Shown here one piece after another: positions 14,939 through 24,388 of a stretch of 64,000 nucleotides of DNA. A program made the position numbers and the translations under genes. The DNA is from an uncultured Tissierellia bacterium. GTDB taxonomy: Bacteria; Bacillota; Clostridia; Tissierellales; Peptoniphilaceae. The notes below the pieces were generated by a model that was given only the letters and a program-made list of their open reading frames with translations, was not told the DNA's origin and did no database searches. Numbering within the stretch: the stretch's first letter is position 1; each line of letters starts with the position of its first letter. The DNA is taken from contig CAMYAK010000004.1 of the NCBI GenBank assembly GCA_947253765.1, forward strand, positions 50,193-114,192, read 5' to 3'.

Positions 14939-17095
14939 ATGGATAAAAAAAACAATAGGAGAAAAACAAAGTCGAACAGCAAAAGGCAGTTAAGCAGGGT
15001 AGGGCTCGTTTTCGGAGCCGGCCTTGTAATACTTGCCTTTTTTACGGTTCGGCTTTTTTATTTACAGCTTGCTTCAGGCGAAGACTATAGAGCAGCTGCT
15101 TATGCACAAAGAAGGAAAAAAGTCAGGACAAGTCCAAAGAGAGGGGCAATCACTGACAGGAACCATAAGCCTCTTGCTCTATCAGTGACGGTTTCGTCTG
15201 TATACATTTTTCCTGAAGAAATAAAAGAAAAAGATGCTGAAGACACGGCCGGAAACTTATCATACATTTTAGGCTTAGAGCAGAGTAAGGTTCTGGACTC
15301 TATAAGGAGTAAAAAACATTCTGTCAGGATAAAGAGCAAACTTTCGGAGGATGAAATTAAAAAGCTTAAAGAGTCGGGATTGCGCTGTTACAGCATCGAA
15401 TATGAAGCCAAAAGATTCTATCCGAATAAGGACCTGCTTTCACAGAGCCTGGGATATGTCAATGAAGACGGGATAGGAATTTACGGCATAGAAAGCTATT
15501 ATGACAGCCTTCTACGAGGTACCGGAGGAGCCAGCATTTTCACGGGGGCCCTATCGGGCGGACCTATCCCGACCGAGGAAGGTAAGACCTATGATTCAAA
15601 AGATGGGAAAAATCTTAGCCTCACGGTAGATCTGGAAGCCCAGAAGATCCTTTACGAAGAACTTGTCAACGGCATGAAGCAGTTTGATGCGGAATCAATC
15701 ACCGGGATAATGATGGACCCTAAAACCGGAGAAATCATAGCCATGGAAAATCTTCCCAACTATGATCCGAATAGCCCGAATGCCCCATATACGCCGGAAG
15801 ACGTTACGAGATGGGACAGCTTGACGGAAAAGGACAAGCTCCAACTCCTATTTAGCAGGTGGAAAAATCCGGCTGTCAGCAACTTATACGAGCCGGGATC
15901 TGTATTTAAAACTTTGACATCCGCCATTGCCTTGGAAACGAAATCAGTCGATCCTGATAAAGCCAACCTACATTGCGAGGGGTCAATCCAAGTCGCACCT
16001 AATACAACAATACATTGTGCCAATAGGCATCATCCGCATGGGGACCAGACTATGAAGGAAGCCCTAATGAACTCGTGCAACCCGGCATTTGTACAGGTTT
16101 CATGGCTAATAGGCCCGGAAAGGTTGGATTCGTATTTAAGGTCTCTATACATGGGTTCAAAGACAGGGGTTGATCTTCCGGCAGAAGCCGAATCAATATT
16201 TCCAAAGAGCCTGAGCAAGATTGGTAAAGCCAAATTTGCAACCATGTCATATGGACACGGAGTTTCTTTAACACCTCTTCAGATGATAACGGCTGCCAAT
16301 ACATGCATAAATGGGGGTCACTACATAAAGCCCCATATGTTTTTGAGGGCCGAGTCTGCTGATGATAAGCTGCTGTATGTTTATAAAAACGAGGAGAGTG
16401 ACAGGGTATTCTCAGAAGAAACATCAAGGATAATGAGGGAATATCTTGAAAACTCAAGCATTAAAAGCTTGGAAGAGATTGGTGGCTTCAGGATTGGGGG
16501 AAAATCAGGAACATCATTGATCGCCGAGGACGGGAAGTATACCGATAAGGTACAAACCTCATACTTCGCCTTTTATCCTGCTGAAAAGCCCAGATACTCG
16601 ATTCTTATACTTGTTAACAATCCAAAGAACGAAAAATTCGGAGCGACCGTTGCAGCTCCGATAGTCGGCAAGGTTCTTGAGAGGTGGATAGCAATAGATA
16701 AGTCGGTAGATGCTCCGCAGACAGACGTCAATGATAGCAATATGGTCCCTAATTTTGTTGAAATGACCGTGGGGCTTGCCAAGAAGATTGCTAGGGAAAA
16801 AGGTATAAGCCTTGATTTATACGGTGCAATGAATGACTTCACAGTTATTAAAAAGCAGGACCCGACTCCGGATAAGACCTTAACAAAGGAACAGACTATA
16901 TATCTGAAACCGGATGAGGATTCTTCTTACAAGGTACCCGACCTGACCGGTTTAAGTCAGGATGAGATAGATCAGAAACTCAAAGATACAGGAATTGAGA
17001 CGGTTGTACACGGTTCGGGAAAGGTTGTTGAACAGAAACCAAAGGCCGGAACTGTTGTAAAAGGCGAAGAACCTATAGTCTTGTATTTAAGATAG
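14939..17095 (+). CDS. ftsI: Class B penicillin-binding protein, FtsI/SpoVD type, with two PASTA domains
   Basis: Septal peptidoglycan transpeptidase working with the SEDS polymerase FtsW. Of 718 residues: basic N terminus, one membrane anchor (about 20-42), dimerisation domain beginning KRGAITDRNHKPLAL, transpeptidase with EPGSVFK (SxxK), SCN in NSCNPAFVQ and KSGTS, then two C-terminal PASTA domains (about 600-660, VPNFVEMTVG; about 662-718, VPDLTGLSQDEI). Two PASTA units resemble PBP2X more than the single PASTA of SpoVD. ATG follows GGTGAGAT. In most clusters murE and murF follow; here mraY follows directly. Confidence 0.94.
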   Translation: MDKKNNRRKTKSNSKRQLSRVGLVFGAGLVILAFFTVRLFYLQLASGEDYRAAAYAQRRKKVRTSPKRGAITDRNHKPLALSVTVSSVYIFPEEIKEKDAEDTAGNLSYILGLEQSKVLDSIRSKKHSVRIKSKLSEDEIKKLKESGLRCYSIEYEAKRFYPNKDLLSQSLGYVNEDGIGIYGIESYYDSLLRGTGGASIFTGALSGGPIPTEEGKTYDSKDGKNLSLTVDLEAQKILYEELVNGMKQFDAESITGIMMDPKTGEIIAMENLPNYDPNSPNAPYTPEDVTRWDSLTEKDKLQLLFSRWKNPAVSNLYEPGSVFKTLTSAIALETKSVDPDKANLHCEGSIQVAPNTTIHCANRHHPHGDQTMKEALMNSCNPAFVQVSWLIGPERLDSYLRSLYMGSKTGVDLPAEAESIFPKSLSKIGKAKFATMSYGHGVSLTPLQMITAANTCINGGHYIKPHMFLRAESADDKLLYVYKNEESDRVFSEETSRIMREYLENSSIKSLEEIGGFRIGGKSGTSLIAEDGKYTDKVQTSYFAFYPAEKPRYSILILVNNPKNEKFGATVAAPIVGKVLERWIAIDKSVDAPQTDVNDSNMVPNFVEMTVGLAKKIAREKGISLDLYGAMNDFTVIKKQDPTPDKTLTKEQTIYLKPDEDSSYKVPDLTGLSQDEIDQKLKDTGIETVVHGSGKVVEQKPKAGTVVKGEEPIVLYLR

Positions 17096-17117
17096 AATAG
17101 AAAGTCAGGAGGAGAGG

Positions 17118-18089
17118 ATGTACTACCTTAGAGGAAACGGAGGGCTTGCTTTTATGCTGGCCTTGGGATTAAGCATATTAGGTACTTCTTTATGGATAAA
17201 ATTCACCAGGACGGAATCAATAGGTCAGCCCATAAGAGAAGAAGGCAATAAAGCCCACTATAAAAAAGCGGGAACCCCGACAATAGGTGGTCTGGTTTTT
17301 GCCTTGATATCAGCAATCCTCCTGTTTATTTTTAAAGGCTTTCATTGGCAGACGATTTTCCTGGCCTTTGCATCTCTTGGCTATGGCTGCATCGGCTTCA
17401 TAGATGATTATTGTAAGGTCAAGAAAAAAGAGAGTGAAGGTCTTACACCAAGACAAAAGCTCATTTTGCAGAGTGGTATAGCGATGGTTCTATCAATATT
17501 TGCGTATGTAAAGGTGGACGGGGCTGCATACCAACCTATACCATTTTTTAACACAAATCTGAATTTAAGCATAGTATGGATACCGATTTTTGCCTTCGCC
17601 ATTGTCGCTATAAGCAACGCTGTAAACCTGACTGACGGTCTGGACGGACTTTGCACCGGCGTCTCTATACCGATCTTCTTCACATTGGCAGGATTTTCGG
17701 GTTACGGCGTTGAGAATGCGGACTGCGGAGCTTTTTTTGCTATTATTTTTGCAGGCAGTCTGTTAGGATACCTCTTCTATAATGCCCATCCGGCCTCAAT
17801 AATGATGGGGGATACCGGATCTATGGCTATTGGCGGAGCAATTGGTGCCATAATGCTCCTCTACAACAGGGTTATGTTCCTGCCAATAATAGGTGGGATA
17901 TTTGTTATTGAGGCCCTTTCTGTAATAATCCAGGTTGCATATTTCAAGAAGACAGGGGGAAAGAGAATTTTCAAAATGAGCCCCATACACCACCATTTTG
18001 AGCTGAGCGGATACGCAGAAGAAAAGGTTACGGCGGCATTTACGATCGTATCAATACTTCTGTGCATAGTTACACTGAATTTGTTATAG
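17118..18089 (+). CDS. mraY: Phospho-N-acetylmuramoyl-pentapeptide transferase
   Basis: Integral membrane enzyme making lipid I from UDP-MurNAc-pentapeptide and undecaprenyl phosphate. 323 residues with about ten membrane segments. Conserved catalytic loops are visible: KKAGTPTIGG, the FIDDYCKV aspartate pair, NLTDGLDGL, MGDTGSMAIGG, and the histidine-rich loop IHHHFELSG near the C terminus. ATG follows GGAGAGG. It sits between ftsI and murD, as in standard clusters apart from the missing murE and murF. Confidence 0.97.
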   Translation: MYYLRGNGGLAFMLALGLSILGTSLWIKFTRTESIGQPIREEGNKAHYKKAGTPTIGGLVFALISAILLFIFKGFHWQTIFLAFASLGYGCIGFIDDYCKVKKKESEGLTPRQKLILQSGIAMVLSIFAYVKVDGAAYQPIPFFNTNLNLSIVWIPIFAFAIVAISNAVNLTDGLDGLCTGVSIPIFFTLAGFSGYGVENADCGAFFAIIFAGSLLGYLFYNAHPASIMMGDTGSMAIGGAIGAIMLLYNRVMFLPIIGGIFVIEALSVIIQVAYFKKTGGKRIFKMSPIHHHFELSGYAEEKVTAAFTIVSILLCIVTLNLL

Positions 18090-18108
18090 GTTTTATAAGA
18101 GGGAAATT

Positions 18109-19446
18109 ATGGAAATTGATAGACCCCAAGGCAAATCTTCGATTTTACTTTATGGACTAGGAGTTACCGGAAAGTCTGTAATAAATTTATTTTGCAGATA
18201 TGGATGGAATGTATGCTTATACACCGATAGTCCCGCCAAAATCAATCCTGCCGACTTTGAATCATATTCAGGTAATCTGAGGATAATCGAGGACTTAAAC
18301 CGCATAGATTGGCAAGAGATTGCCTTTTTAATAAAAGCACCGGTCATAAAAAGGGACAAGCCCATGCTCTTGGAAGCACAAGCCAACGGCATTGAGATAA
18401 TGTCCGATATCGAAGTGGCCTATAGATTTTTTGGAGGGGACAGGATAATTGCCATAACGGGCTCAAACGGAAAGACCACCACAACATCCTTATTAACGCA
18501 CGTATTGAACAGTTGCGGACTTAAGGCTTATGCTTGCGGTAATATAGGATTTCCGGTTCTTGATGCATGCTCCCAAGCTGAAAAGGGAGATTGGCTGGTT
18601 TGTGAGTGTTCTTCCTTCCAATTGGCCTCCGTATCAGAATTCAAGCCCCATATAGGTGCCATATTAAACATAAGCCCTGACCACTTGGATTGGCACGGAA
18701 CTTATAAAGATTACATCGCTTGTAAATTGAGGCTGGCAGCAAATATGGACGATAATGACCTGCTTTTAATTAATGGCAAAGATGAGATCTTAAAAAAGGC
18801 CTATGATGATGGGAAAATCCCAAAAACTGCAAAAACTCCGGATTTTGACGGGGCTCTTATGGAAAAGATGAGGAAGCCCGGTTTCCTAAAGCTTTTCGGA
18901 GACCACAATAGGCAAAATGCCATATTTGCCTACGAGATGGCCAAATTCATAGGTTTAGATGAAAAAGCTATAATTGACGCAATAAGAGAATTTAAGAGTC
19001 CGGCCCACAGGCTGGAATATGTTGGAACCTTGGGTCAAGTTGACTTTATAAATGACTCGAAGGCAACAAATGTGGACTCTGCAGTTAAGGCCATAGAAGC
19101 CCTGGAGGGGCCTTTAATTCTTATAGGTGGAGGTTACGATAAGGAAGTAGACCTGAGCCCGTTCTGTCAGGAATTTAAGGACAAGGGAAAGTACATGATC
19201 CTGATGGGTGCAACTGCAAAAAAGATAAGCGACTGCATGACTCAACTCGGTATGGCTGGTAGGGTTAAGATGGTAAAAGACATGTCGGAAGCTGTTAAGC
19301 TTGCCTTTGACCTGGCTGATCCGGGGGATAAAATCGTCCTTTCGCCTGCCTGTGCTTCGTGGGGCATGTATAATAATTTTGAGGAAAGAGGAGACGATTT
19401 CAAGAAAGAATTTGAAAGCTTGAAATTATCCGGAGCCAAGTCCTAA
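18109..19446 (+). CDS. murD: UDP-N-acetylmuramoyl-L-alanine--D-glutamate ligase
   Basis: Cytoplasmic ATP-dependent ligase adding D-Glu to UDP-MurNAc-L-Ala. The N-terminal Rossmann-like domain begins SILLYGLGVTGKSV, the P-loop is GSNGKTTTTSLL, followed by NISPDHLDWHGT, HRLEYVG and FINDSKATN, and the C-terminal LSPACASWGMYNNFEERG. 445 residues. ATG after GAGGGAAATT. The other Mur ligases (MurC, MurE, MurF) are not encoded in this window. Confidence 0.96.
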   Translation: MEIDRPQGKSSILLYGLGVTGKSVINLFCRYGWNVCLYTDSPAKINPADFESYSGNLRIIEDLNRIDWQEIAFLIKAPVIKRDKPMLLEAQANGIEIMSDIEVAYRFFGGDRIIAITGSNGKTTTTSLLTHVLNSCGLKAYACGNIGFPVLDACSQAEKGDWLVCECSSFQLASVSEFKPHIGAILNISPDHLDWHGTYKDYIACKLRLAANMDDNDLLLINGKDEILKKAYDDGKIPKTAKTPDFDGALMEKMRKPGFLKLFGDHNRQNAIFAYEMAKFIGLDEKAIIDAIREFKSPAHRLEYVGTLGQVDFINDSKATNVDSAVKAIEALEGPLILIGGGYDKEVDLSPFCQEFKDKGKYMILMGATAKKISDCMTQLGMAGRVKMVKDMSEAVKLAFDLADPGDKIVLSPACASWGMYNNFEERGDDFKKEFESLKLSGAKS

Positions 19447-19465
19447 CAAGATGAGGAGTGATCCA

Positions 19466-20590
19466 ATGGTGAGACTTAGAACCGTTCAAAAAAGTGAACA
19501 AAGCATTGATAAGGGCCTGCTTTTCGTGACCATATCAATAATCATATTTGGGGTCCTTATGGTCTTCTCAGCTTCGTCACCCTCGGCAATAAGCTGGCAC
19601 AAGGATCCGAATTATTACCTGAAAAGGGATATTATTTGGGCAATCATGGGAATTGCAGCCATGGTTTTGTTTTCAAAAATACCTTATCTATATTACAGAA
19701 AATATGCCCGCCTGATATACATAATTTGTTTTTTGCTTTGCCTTATGGTCTTTATGCCGGGCATTGGAAGCAGGCTGAATAAGGCTAAGAGGTGGATTGG
19801 AATAATGGGATTCACAATCATGCCATCGGACTTTATGAAAATAGCTTCGGCAGGAGCCCTATCTGCCTATCTTTCCAAGGCTCCGCTCGAAAAGAATGAA
19901 AATTGGTCCACTTTTTTTAAGGCAATGATTTTTATAGGTGCAACCATTCTTCCAGTATATATACAGCCAAACTTTTCAGCAGTTATTGTCCTTGCCACAA
20001 GTCTTATATTCATTTATTTCATTGGAGGCATGGCTTGGAAGCAGATCCTGCCACTTATTATATTAGCCCTGATCGGACTTGCCCTGGCATTCTGGCCCAA
20101 AGAAGGCAACTACAGGCTCCAGAGGCTCTTAATAGTATTTGATCCGTTAAAAGATCCACTGGGCGACGGCTGGCAATTGCTCCAATCCCTTTTTGCGGTC
20201 TCGACAGGAGGCCTATTCGGTGTGGGCTTCGGCCAATCCAGACAAAAATTCGGCTACCTGGCTGAGGAATCACACAACGACTTTATATTCTCGGTTTTTG
20301 CTGAGGAGTTCGGATTTATAGGCGTAATTATTTTTATACTTGTATACTGCTTTATGATCTTCAGAGCCCTGAAGGCGGCTGCAAGGTGCAGAACTAATTT
20401 CGGGAGGCTCTTGGGCTACGGCCTGACATTCATAATAAGTTTCCAGGCGCTTATAAATATAGGGGTCGCAATAGGAAGAGTGCCGCCAACCGGAATAACC
20501 CTGCCGTTTATAAGCTATGGAGGATCTTCACTTCTGGCAATGTGTATGTTGATGGGAATAATACTGAATATTTCAAAGGATAAGTATTAG
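19466..20590 (+). CDS. ftsW: SEDS glycosyltransferase FtsW (or SpoVE)
   Basis: Septal peptidoglycan polymerase of the SEDS family, paired with the class B PBP upstream. The ATG at 19466 is chosen because GAGGAGTG lies five bases before it; an ATG at 19451 would start within that site. The 374 residues have about ten membrane segments and the family motifs GIMGFTIMPSDFMKI, QPNFSAVIV, the SHNDFIFSVFAEEFGFIG loop, and PPTGITLPFISYGGSSLLA near the C terminus. Placement in the dcw cluster argues for the division role; a second SEDS protein at 36049 is the likely elongation counterpart. Confidence 0.94.
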   Translation: MVRLRTVQKSEQSIDKGLLFVTISIIIFGVLMVFSASSPSAISWHKDPNYYLKRDIIWAIMGIAAMVLFSKIPYLYYRKYARLIYIICFLLCLMVFMPGIGSRLNKAKRWIGIMGFTIMPSDFMKIASAGALSAYLSKAPLEKNENWSTFFKAMIFIGATILPVYIQPNFSAVIVLATSLIFIYFIGGMAWKQILPLIILALIGLALAFWPKEGNYRLQRLLIVFDPLKDPLGDGWQLLQSLFAVSTGGLFGVGFGQSRQKFGYLAEESHNDFIFSVFAEEFGFIGVIIFILVYCFMIFRALKAAARCRTNFGRLLGYGLTFIISFQALINIGVAIGRVPPTGITLPFISYGGSSLLAMCMLMGIILNISKDKY

Positions 20591-20600
20591 GAGGTGCGAA

Positions 20601-21329
20601 ATGGCAAAAACGACCGGCCATAAAAGTCCGACCAAATTGGCTGTTATAGCGGCCATCCTTTTGCTTATAGCCATACTTTTTATATTTCTTCTTACAGCAA
20701 GTATGTTTGATATAAGTTTGGTAAATGTTTCAGGCAACACCATCCACAGTGATAAGGAAATAGCTGATATGGTCAAGGGGGGAGACCTGAATATCTTTCT
20801 CTTTTCAAAATCAAAGCTGAGAAAAAAGCTTGAGGGAAAGCAGGGAATAAAGAGCGTGAAGATAAAAAAAGAGCTCCCCAACCGGCTGAATATAAGCGTT
20901 GAAGAGTCATATATAATGGCAAAAACAATAGACGGGCCGGAGTACTATATAGATAACCAAGGTGAGGTCAAGTCGGATATTAGCGGGAGCATATTAAAAG
21001 AGCACAAAATTATACCGGTAAACCTCCCGACCCAGTATTTAAACCTTGGAAAAAAATTCAGTGAAGATAATAGGAACATAGAATTTCTTCGTATTATTTT
21101 TATGTCGGAAATTTCGGCATCTATTAGTCAGGTCAGCTTTGATAAAAGTTATAACATTGATATAATAGTAAAGGATATTTGCGTTCACTTCGGAAACGCA
21201 GATAATATTTATGAAAAGCTAAGCAATTTGAGCGCTGTCTTGGAACGGATTTCAAAAGATAATATCAAGGCGGCGGAAATCATATTGAACGCAGGGAAAA
21301 ACCCCATCGTAGTCCTTAAAAAGAAGTAA
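20601..21329 (+). CDS. ftsQ: Cell division protein FtsQ/DivIB
   Basis: Bitopic division protein that stabilises the FtsL-DivIC complex. Basic N terminus, one membrane segment (about 16-35, rich in Ile/Leu), then a POTRA domain starting ISLVNVSGNTIHSDKEIADMV and an FtsQ/DivIB beta domain with KELPNRLNISVEESYIMAK. 242 residues. ATG has an excellent AGGAGGTG site. Located between ftsW and ftsZ; in many genomes murG and murC precede it and ftsA follows it, but none of these is here. Confidence 0.92.
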   Translation: MAKTTGHKSPTKLAVIAAILLLIAILFIFLLTASMFDISLVNVSGNTIHSDKEIADMVKGGDLNIFLFSKSKLRKKLEGKQGIKSVKIKKELPNRLNISVEESYIMAKTIDGPEYYIDNQGEVKSDISGSILKEHKIIPVNLPTQYLNLGKKFSEDNRNIEFLRIIFMSEISASISQVSFDKSYNIDIIVKDICVHFGNADNIYEKLSNLSAVLERISKDNIKAAEIILNAGKNPIVVLKKK

Positions 21330-21385
21330 AGGCTAACATAGGATCTGTGGGGCAGGGCAGAAATAATAATTTACTAGGGGGAGCA

Positions 21386-22468
21386 ATGACCAGTACATTC
21401 GACATGGAACTCAACAATGAAGGAATGGCACGCATAAAAGTTTTAGGAATCGGCGGCGGCGGAAACAATGCTTTGAACCGTATGAAACATGACGGGCTTG
21501 AAGGCGTTGAATTCATAGCCATAAACACTGACAAGCAGATTTTGGATGTTGTTGATGCCGATGAAAAACTTCAGATAGGAACCAAACTGACAAGGGGCCT
21601 GGGTTCAGGCGGAAATCCTGAAGTAGGTGGAAAGGCAGCTGAAGAATCAAAGTCGGATATCAGCGAACTGCTCCAGAACACAGATATGGTTTTCGTAACC
21701 GCAGGTATGGGTGGCGGAACAGGAACCGGAGCTGCCCCGATCATAGCCCAAACAGCAAAGAAAATGGGAATATTGACAGTCGGCGTTGTTACAAAGCCTT
21801 TCGGATTTGAAGGACGTAAACGCCAGGGCCAGGCTGAAAAGGGAATAGAAGCCTTAAAAGGCGAAGTAGATACCCTTATTGTCGTACCCAACGATCGTTT
21901 GCTCCAGGTGGCAGAACGCAGGACAACCATGAAGGAAGCCTTTATGATGGCCGACCAGATCCTCATGAACGGTATCAAGGGCATTTCAGACCTCATAGCT
22001 GTTCCTAACATGATCAACCTTGACTTTGCAGACGTTGAGTCCATAATGAAGGACCAGGGAATAGCTCACATGGGAATCGGCTTGGCAAGCGGCGAGAACA
22101 GGGCTGTAAACGCAGCCAAAGCAGCCGTAAAAAGCCCTCTCCTTGAAACTTCAATTGACGGTGCAAAGGCCGTTCTGGTCAACGTAACAGCAGCTGACCT
22201 CGGACTGTTTGAAGTAAACGAGGCGGCAGAGCTGATCAGAGAAGCCGTAGATACAGACGCTAACATAATCTTCGGTGCCGGAAGCGATGAAGATCTGGGC
22301 GATGACCTGAAGATAACCGTTATTGCCACAGGTTTTGATAATAGAAAGATAGAATCATCTATTGATCAGCCGAAGACCGCTGCAAAAGAAGAAAATTCAC
22401 AAGCTCCGAGCGGTGAAAAAAAGGATGACGGCCTGGACATACCTGATTTCTTAAGAAAGTACAGGTAA
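21386..22468 (+). CDS. ftsZ: Cell division protein FtsZ
   Basis: Tubulin-like GTPase that forms the Z ring. GTP-binding motifs are intact: VLGIGGGGNNALNRM, FIAINTDKQIL, the tubulin signature GMGGGTGTGAAP, and the T7 loop NLDFADVESIM. A short polar linker leads to the conserved C-terminal peptide LDIPDFLRKYR, the docking site for membrane tethers such as FtsA or SepF. The ATG at 21386 follows AGGGGGAG; a GTG at 21347 would add thirteen atypical residues. 360 residues. No ftsA lies upstream, so the tether must be elsewhere (SepF or a distant ftsA). Confidence 0.98.
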   Translation: MTSTFDMELNNEGMARIKVLGIGGGGNNALNRMKHDGLEGVEFIAINTDKQILDVVDADEKLQIGTKLTRGLGSGGNPEVGGKAAEESKSDISELLQNTDMVFVTAGMGGGTGTGAAPIIAQTAKKMGILTVGVVTKPFGFEGRKRQGQAEKGIEALKGEVDTLIVVPNDRLLQVAERRTTMKEAFMMADQILMNGIKGISDLIAVPNMINLDFADVESIMKDQGIAHMGIGLASGENRAVNAAKAAVKSPLLETSIDGAKAVLVNVTAADLGLFEVNEAAELIREAVDTDANIIFGAGSDEDLGDDLKITVIATGFDNRKIESSIDQPKTAAKEENSQAPSGEKKDDGLDIPDFLRKYR

Positions 22469-22469
22469 G

Positions 22470-22937
22470 ATGAAGTGTCCTTACTGCTCATTCCCTGATA
22501 CAAAAGTAATTGATTCAAGACCGACGGCGGATAATGAAGCTATCCGCCGTCGTCGTGCCTGTTTAAAGTGCAAAAAGCGTTTCACTACATATGAGAGATA
22601 TGAAGACCAGACCCTGGTTGTAGTTAAAAAGGATAAAACCAGAGAGGCCTTCAGCCGGTCTAAAATATTGAACGGTCTTATAAGGTCCTGCGAGAAAAGA
22701 CCCATATCCGTCGAGACACTTGAGCGGGCTACGGACAGGATAGAAACTGAAATAAATTACCTTAATCAAAAAGAAGTGACCACTGCATATATCGGCGAGT
22801 TGGTTATGGATGAACTTAAGGCCATTGACAAGGTCGCCTATGTCAGGTTCGCTTCAGTATACAGGGAATTTGAGGATGTCAATAAGTTTTATGATGAGTT
22901 GGAATCTCTGAAAGATGAGAAAGATATTGGAGTGTAA
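22470..22937 (+). CDS. nrdR: Transcriptional repressor NrdR
   Basis: Zinc-ribbon/ATP-cone repressor of ribonucleotide reductase genes, responding to dATP/ATP. The N-terminal zinc ribbon shows CPYC and CLKC pairs with the RRRRACLKCKKRFTTYER segment, followed by an ATP-cone beginning VVVKKDKTREAFSRSKI. 155 residues, standard. Begins one base after the ftsZ stop, so it is probably part of the same operon, linking division and dNTP supply. A terminator overlaps its stop. Confidence 0.96.
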   Translation: MKCPYCSFPDTKVIDSRPTADNEAIRRRRACLKCKKRFTTYERYEDQTLVVVKKDKTREAFSRSKILNGLIRSCEKRPISVETLERATDRIETEINYLNQKEVTTAYIGELVMDELKAIDKVAYVRFASVYREFEDVNKFYDELESLKDEKDIGV

Positions 22938-22963
22938 AAAGAGGGCCGGGTGCTCTCTTTTTT
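22936..22963 (+). terminator. Rho-independent terminator after nrdR
   Basis: Eleven-pair stem AAAAAGAGGGC / GCTCTCTTTTT (22936-22946 and 22952-22962, one wobble), loop CGGGT, then T. It overlaps the nrdR stop codon and ends the roughly 10-kb division operon. Confidence 0.85.
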
Positions 22964-22992
22964 AATAGCTTTTAAGGGCAAAGGTTGGTGTT

Positions 22993-24354
22993 ATGGATCT
23001 CTTTGAATTAAAAATTAAAAATAATCTTGAAAGGCACGCCCCTCTTGCTGAAAGGATGAGGCCCGAAAGTCTGGATGATTTTTATGGCCACACGGATATT
23101 CTCGGTCCGGGTAAGGCCTTAAGAAGACTGATTGAGGCCGACAGGCTTCCATCCATGATATTCTTCGGACCTCCGGGATCCGGCAAAACCAGCTTGGCCT
23201 ATGTGATTGCCAAAACCGGCAAGAGGTCTTTTGTAAAACTTTCAGCTGTCACATCAGGGGTTAAAGAATTGAGGGAGGTAATAGACCAAGCCAAGGATGC
23301 CCTCAGTTTCGACAAGGCCAGGACAATACTGTTCATTGATGAAATTCACCGTTTCAACAAGGCCCAGCAGGATGCCCTCCTGCCCCACGTTGAAAACGGA
23401 ACAATTACACTGATAGGCGCTACAACTGAGAATCCCTTTATTGAGGTAAATAAGGCCCTAATTTCAAGGTGCCAGGTCCTTGAACTCCATAGGCTTAAGA
23501 GAGAAGACCTTGTTAATGTCATAGAAAGGGCTATCCATGATAAGAATAGGGGACTGGGTGACCAGAATATAGATATAAGCGAGGAAGCTGTTGACGCTCT
23601 AATAACACTGGCGGGCGGCGATGCCAGAATCCTATTAAATACTCTTGAGATAGCGGTTTTATCGTCCAAGGCTCAAAAGGCTGATGACGGACAGGTCTTT
23701 GTGAAAATTGACAAAAAAGACATAGAGGAATCTGCCAGGACGAAATTAACATCGTATGATAAAGGGGCTGAAGAACACTACAACAACATATCCGCCTTTA
23801 TAAAGTCGATAAGGGGGTCGGATCCCGATGCGGCCCTTTATTATATGGCCAGGATGATCAAAGGTGGAGAAGACCCGCTTTTCATTGCCAGAAGGATGGT
23901 GATAGCGGCATCGGAAGACATAGGAAACGCCAATCCGATGGGGCTAATTATGGCCCAATCATGCTATGACGCCGTCTCAAAGATCGGTATGCCCGAGGCC
24001 CGTATTATAATGGCCCAAACAGCGGTTTATTTAGCAACCAGTCCCAAGTCCAATGCCGCCTATCTTGCTATTGACAGGGCTTTGGCTTATTTCGAACACC
24101 ATTCGGAGGATGAGATACCGTCACATATACAGGACAGCCATTATTCGGGAGCAAAGGAGCTTGGAAGGGGCAGAGAATACTTATATCCCCATGATTATCC
24201 CCAGGGTATCGTCTTGCAAAAATACCTGCCTGATGGGATAATAAAAGGTATGTTTTATCAGCCTACAGACCGGGGTTATGACAAGGAAATAAAGAAATAT
24301 CTGGACTTTGTTAAAGATATTGAAAAGAAGAACTCCTCAAAGGATGAGGGTTGA
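22993..24354 (+). CDS. rarA: Replication-associated recombination protein RarA (MgsA)
   Basis: AAA+ ATPase acting at stalled replication forks. Clamp-loader-like AAA domain: PLAERMRPESLDDFYGH, Walker A FFGPPGSGKTSLA, Walker B ILFIDEIHRFNKAQQDALL, sensor 1 LIGATTENPF, then the tetramerisation region (RMVIAASEDIGNANPMGL and the proline-rich HYSGAKELGRG segment). 453 residues, slightly longer than average. ATG with a modest AAGG site. It probably begins a unit with asnS and leuS. Confidence 0.95.
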   Translation: MDLFELKIKNNLERHAPLAERMRPESLDDFYGHTDILGPGKALRRLIEADRLPSMIFFGPPGSGKTSLAYVIAKTGKRSFVKLSAVTSGVKELREVIDQAKDALSFDKARTILFIDEIHRFNKAQQDALLPHVENGTITLIGATTENPFIEVNKALISRCQVLELHRLKREDLVNVIERAIHDKNRGLGDQNIDISEEAVDALITLAGGDARILLNTLEIAVLSSKAQKADDGQVFVKIDKKDIEESARTKLTSYDKGAEEHYNNISAFIKSIRGSDPDAALYYMARMIKGGEDPLFIARRMVIAASEDIGNANPMGLIMAQSCYDAVSKIGMPEARIIMAQTAVYLATSPKSNAAYLAIDRALAYFEHHSEDEIPSHIQDSHYSGAKELGRGREYLYPHDYPQGIVLQKYLPDGIIKGMFYQPTDRGYDKEIKKYLDFVKDIEKKNSSKDEG

Positions 24355-24388
24355 GCAGGCTGCAATCGGTTCAATATAGGAGGAAGGA

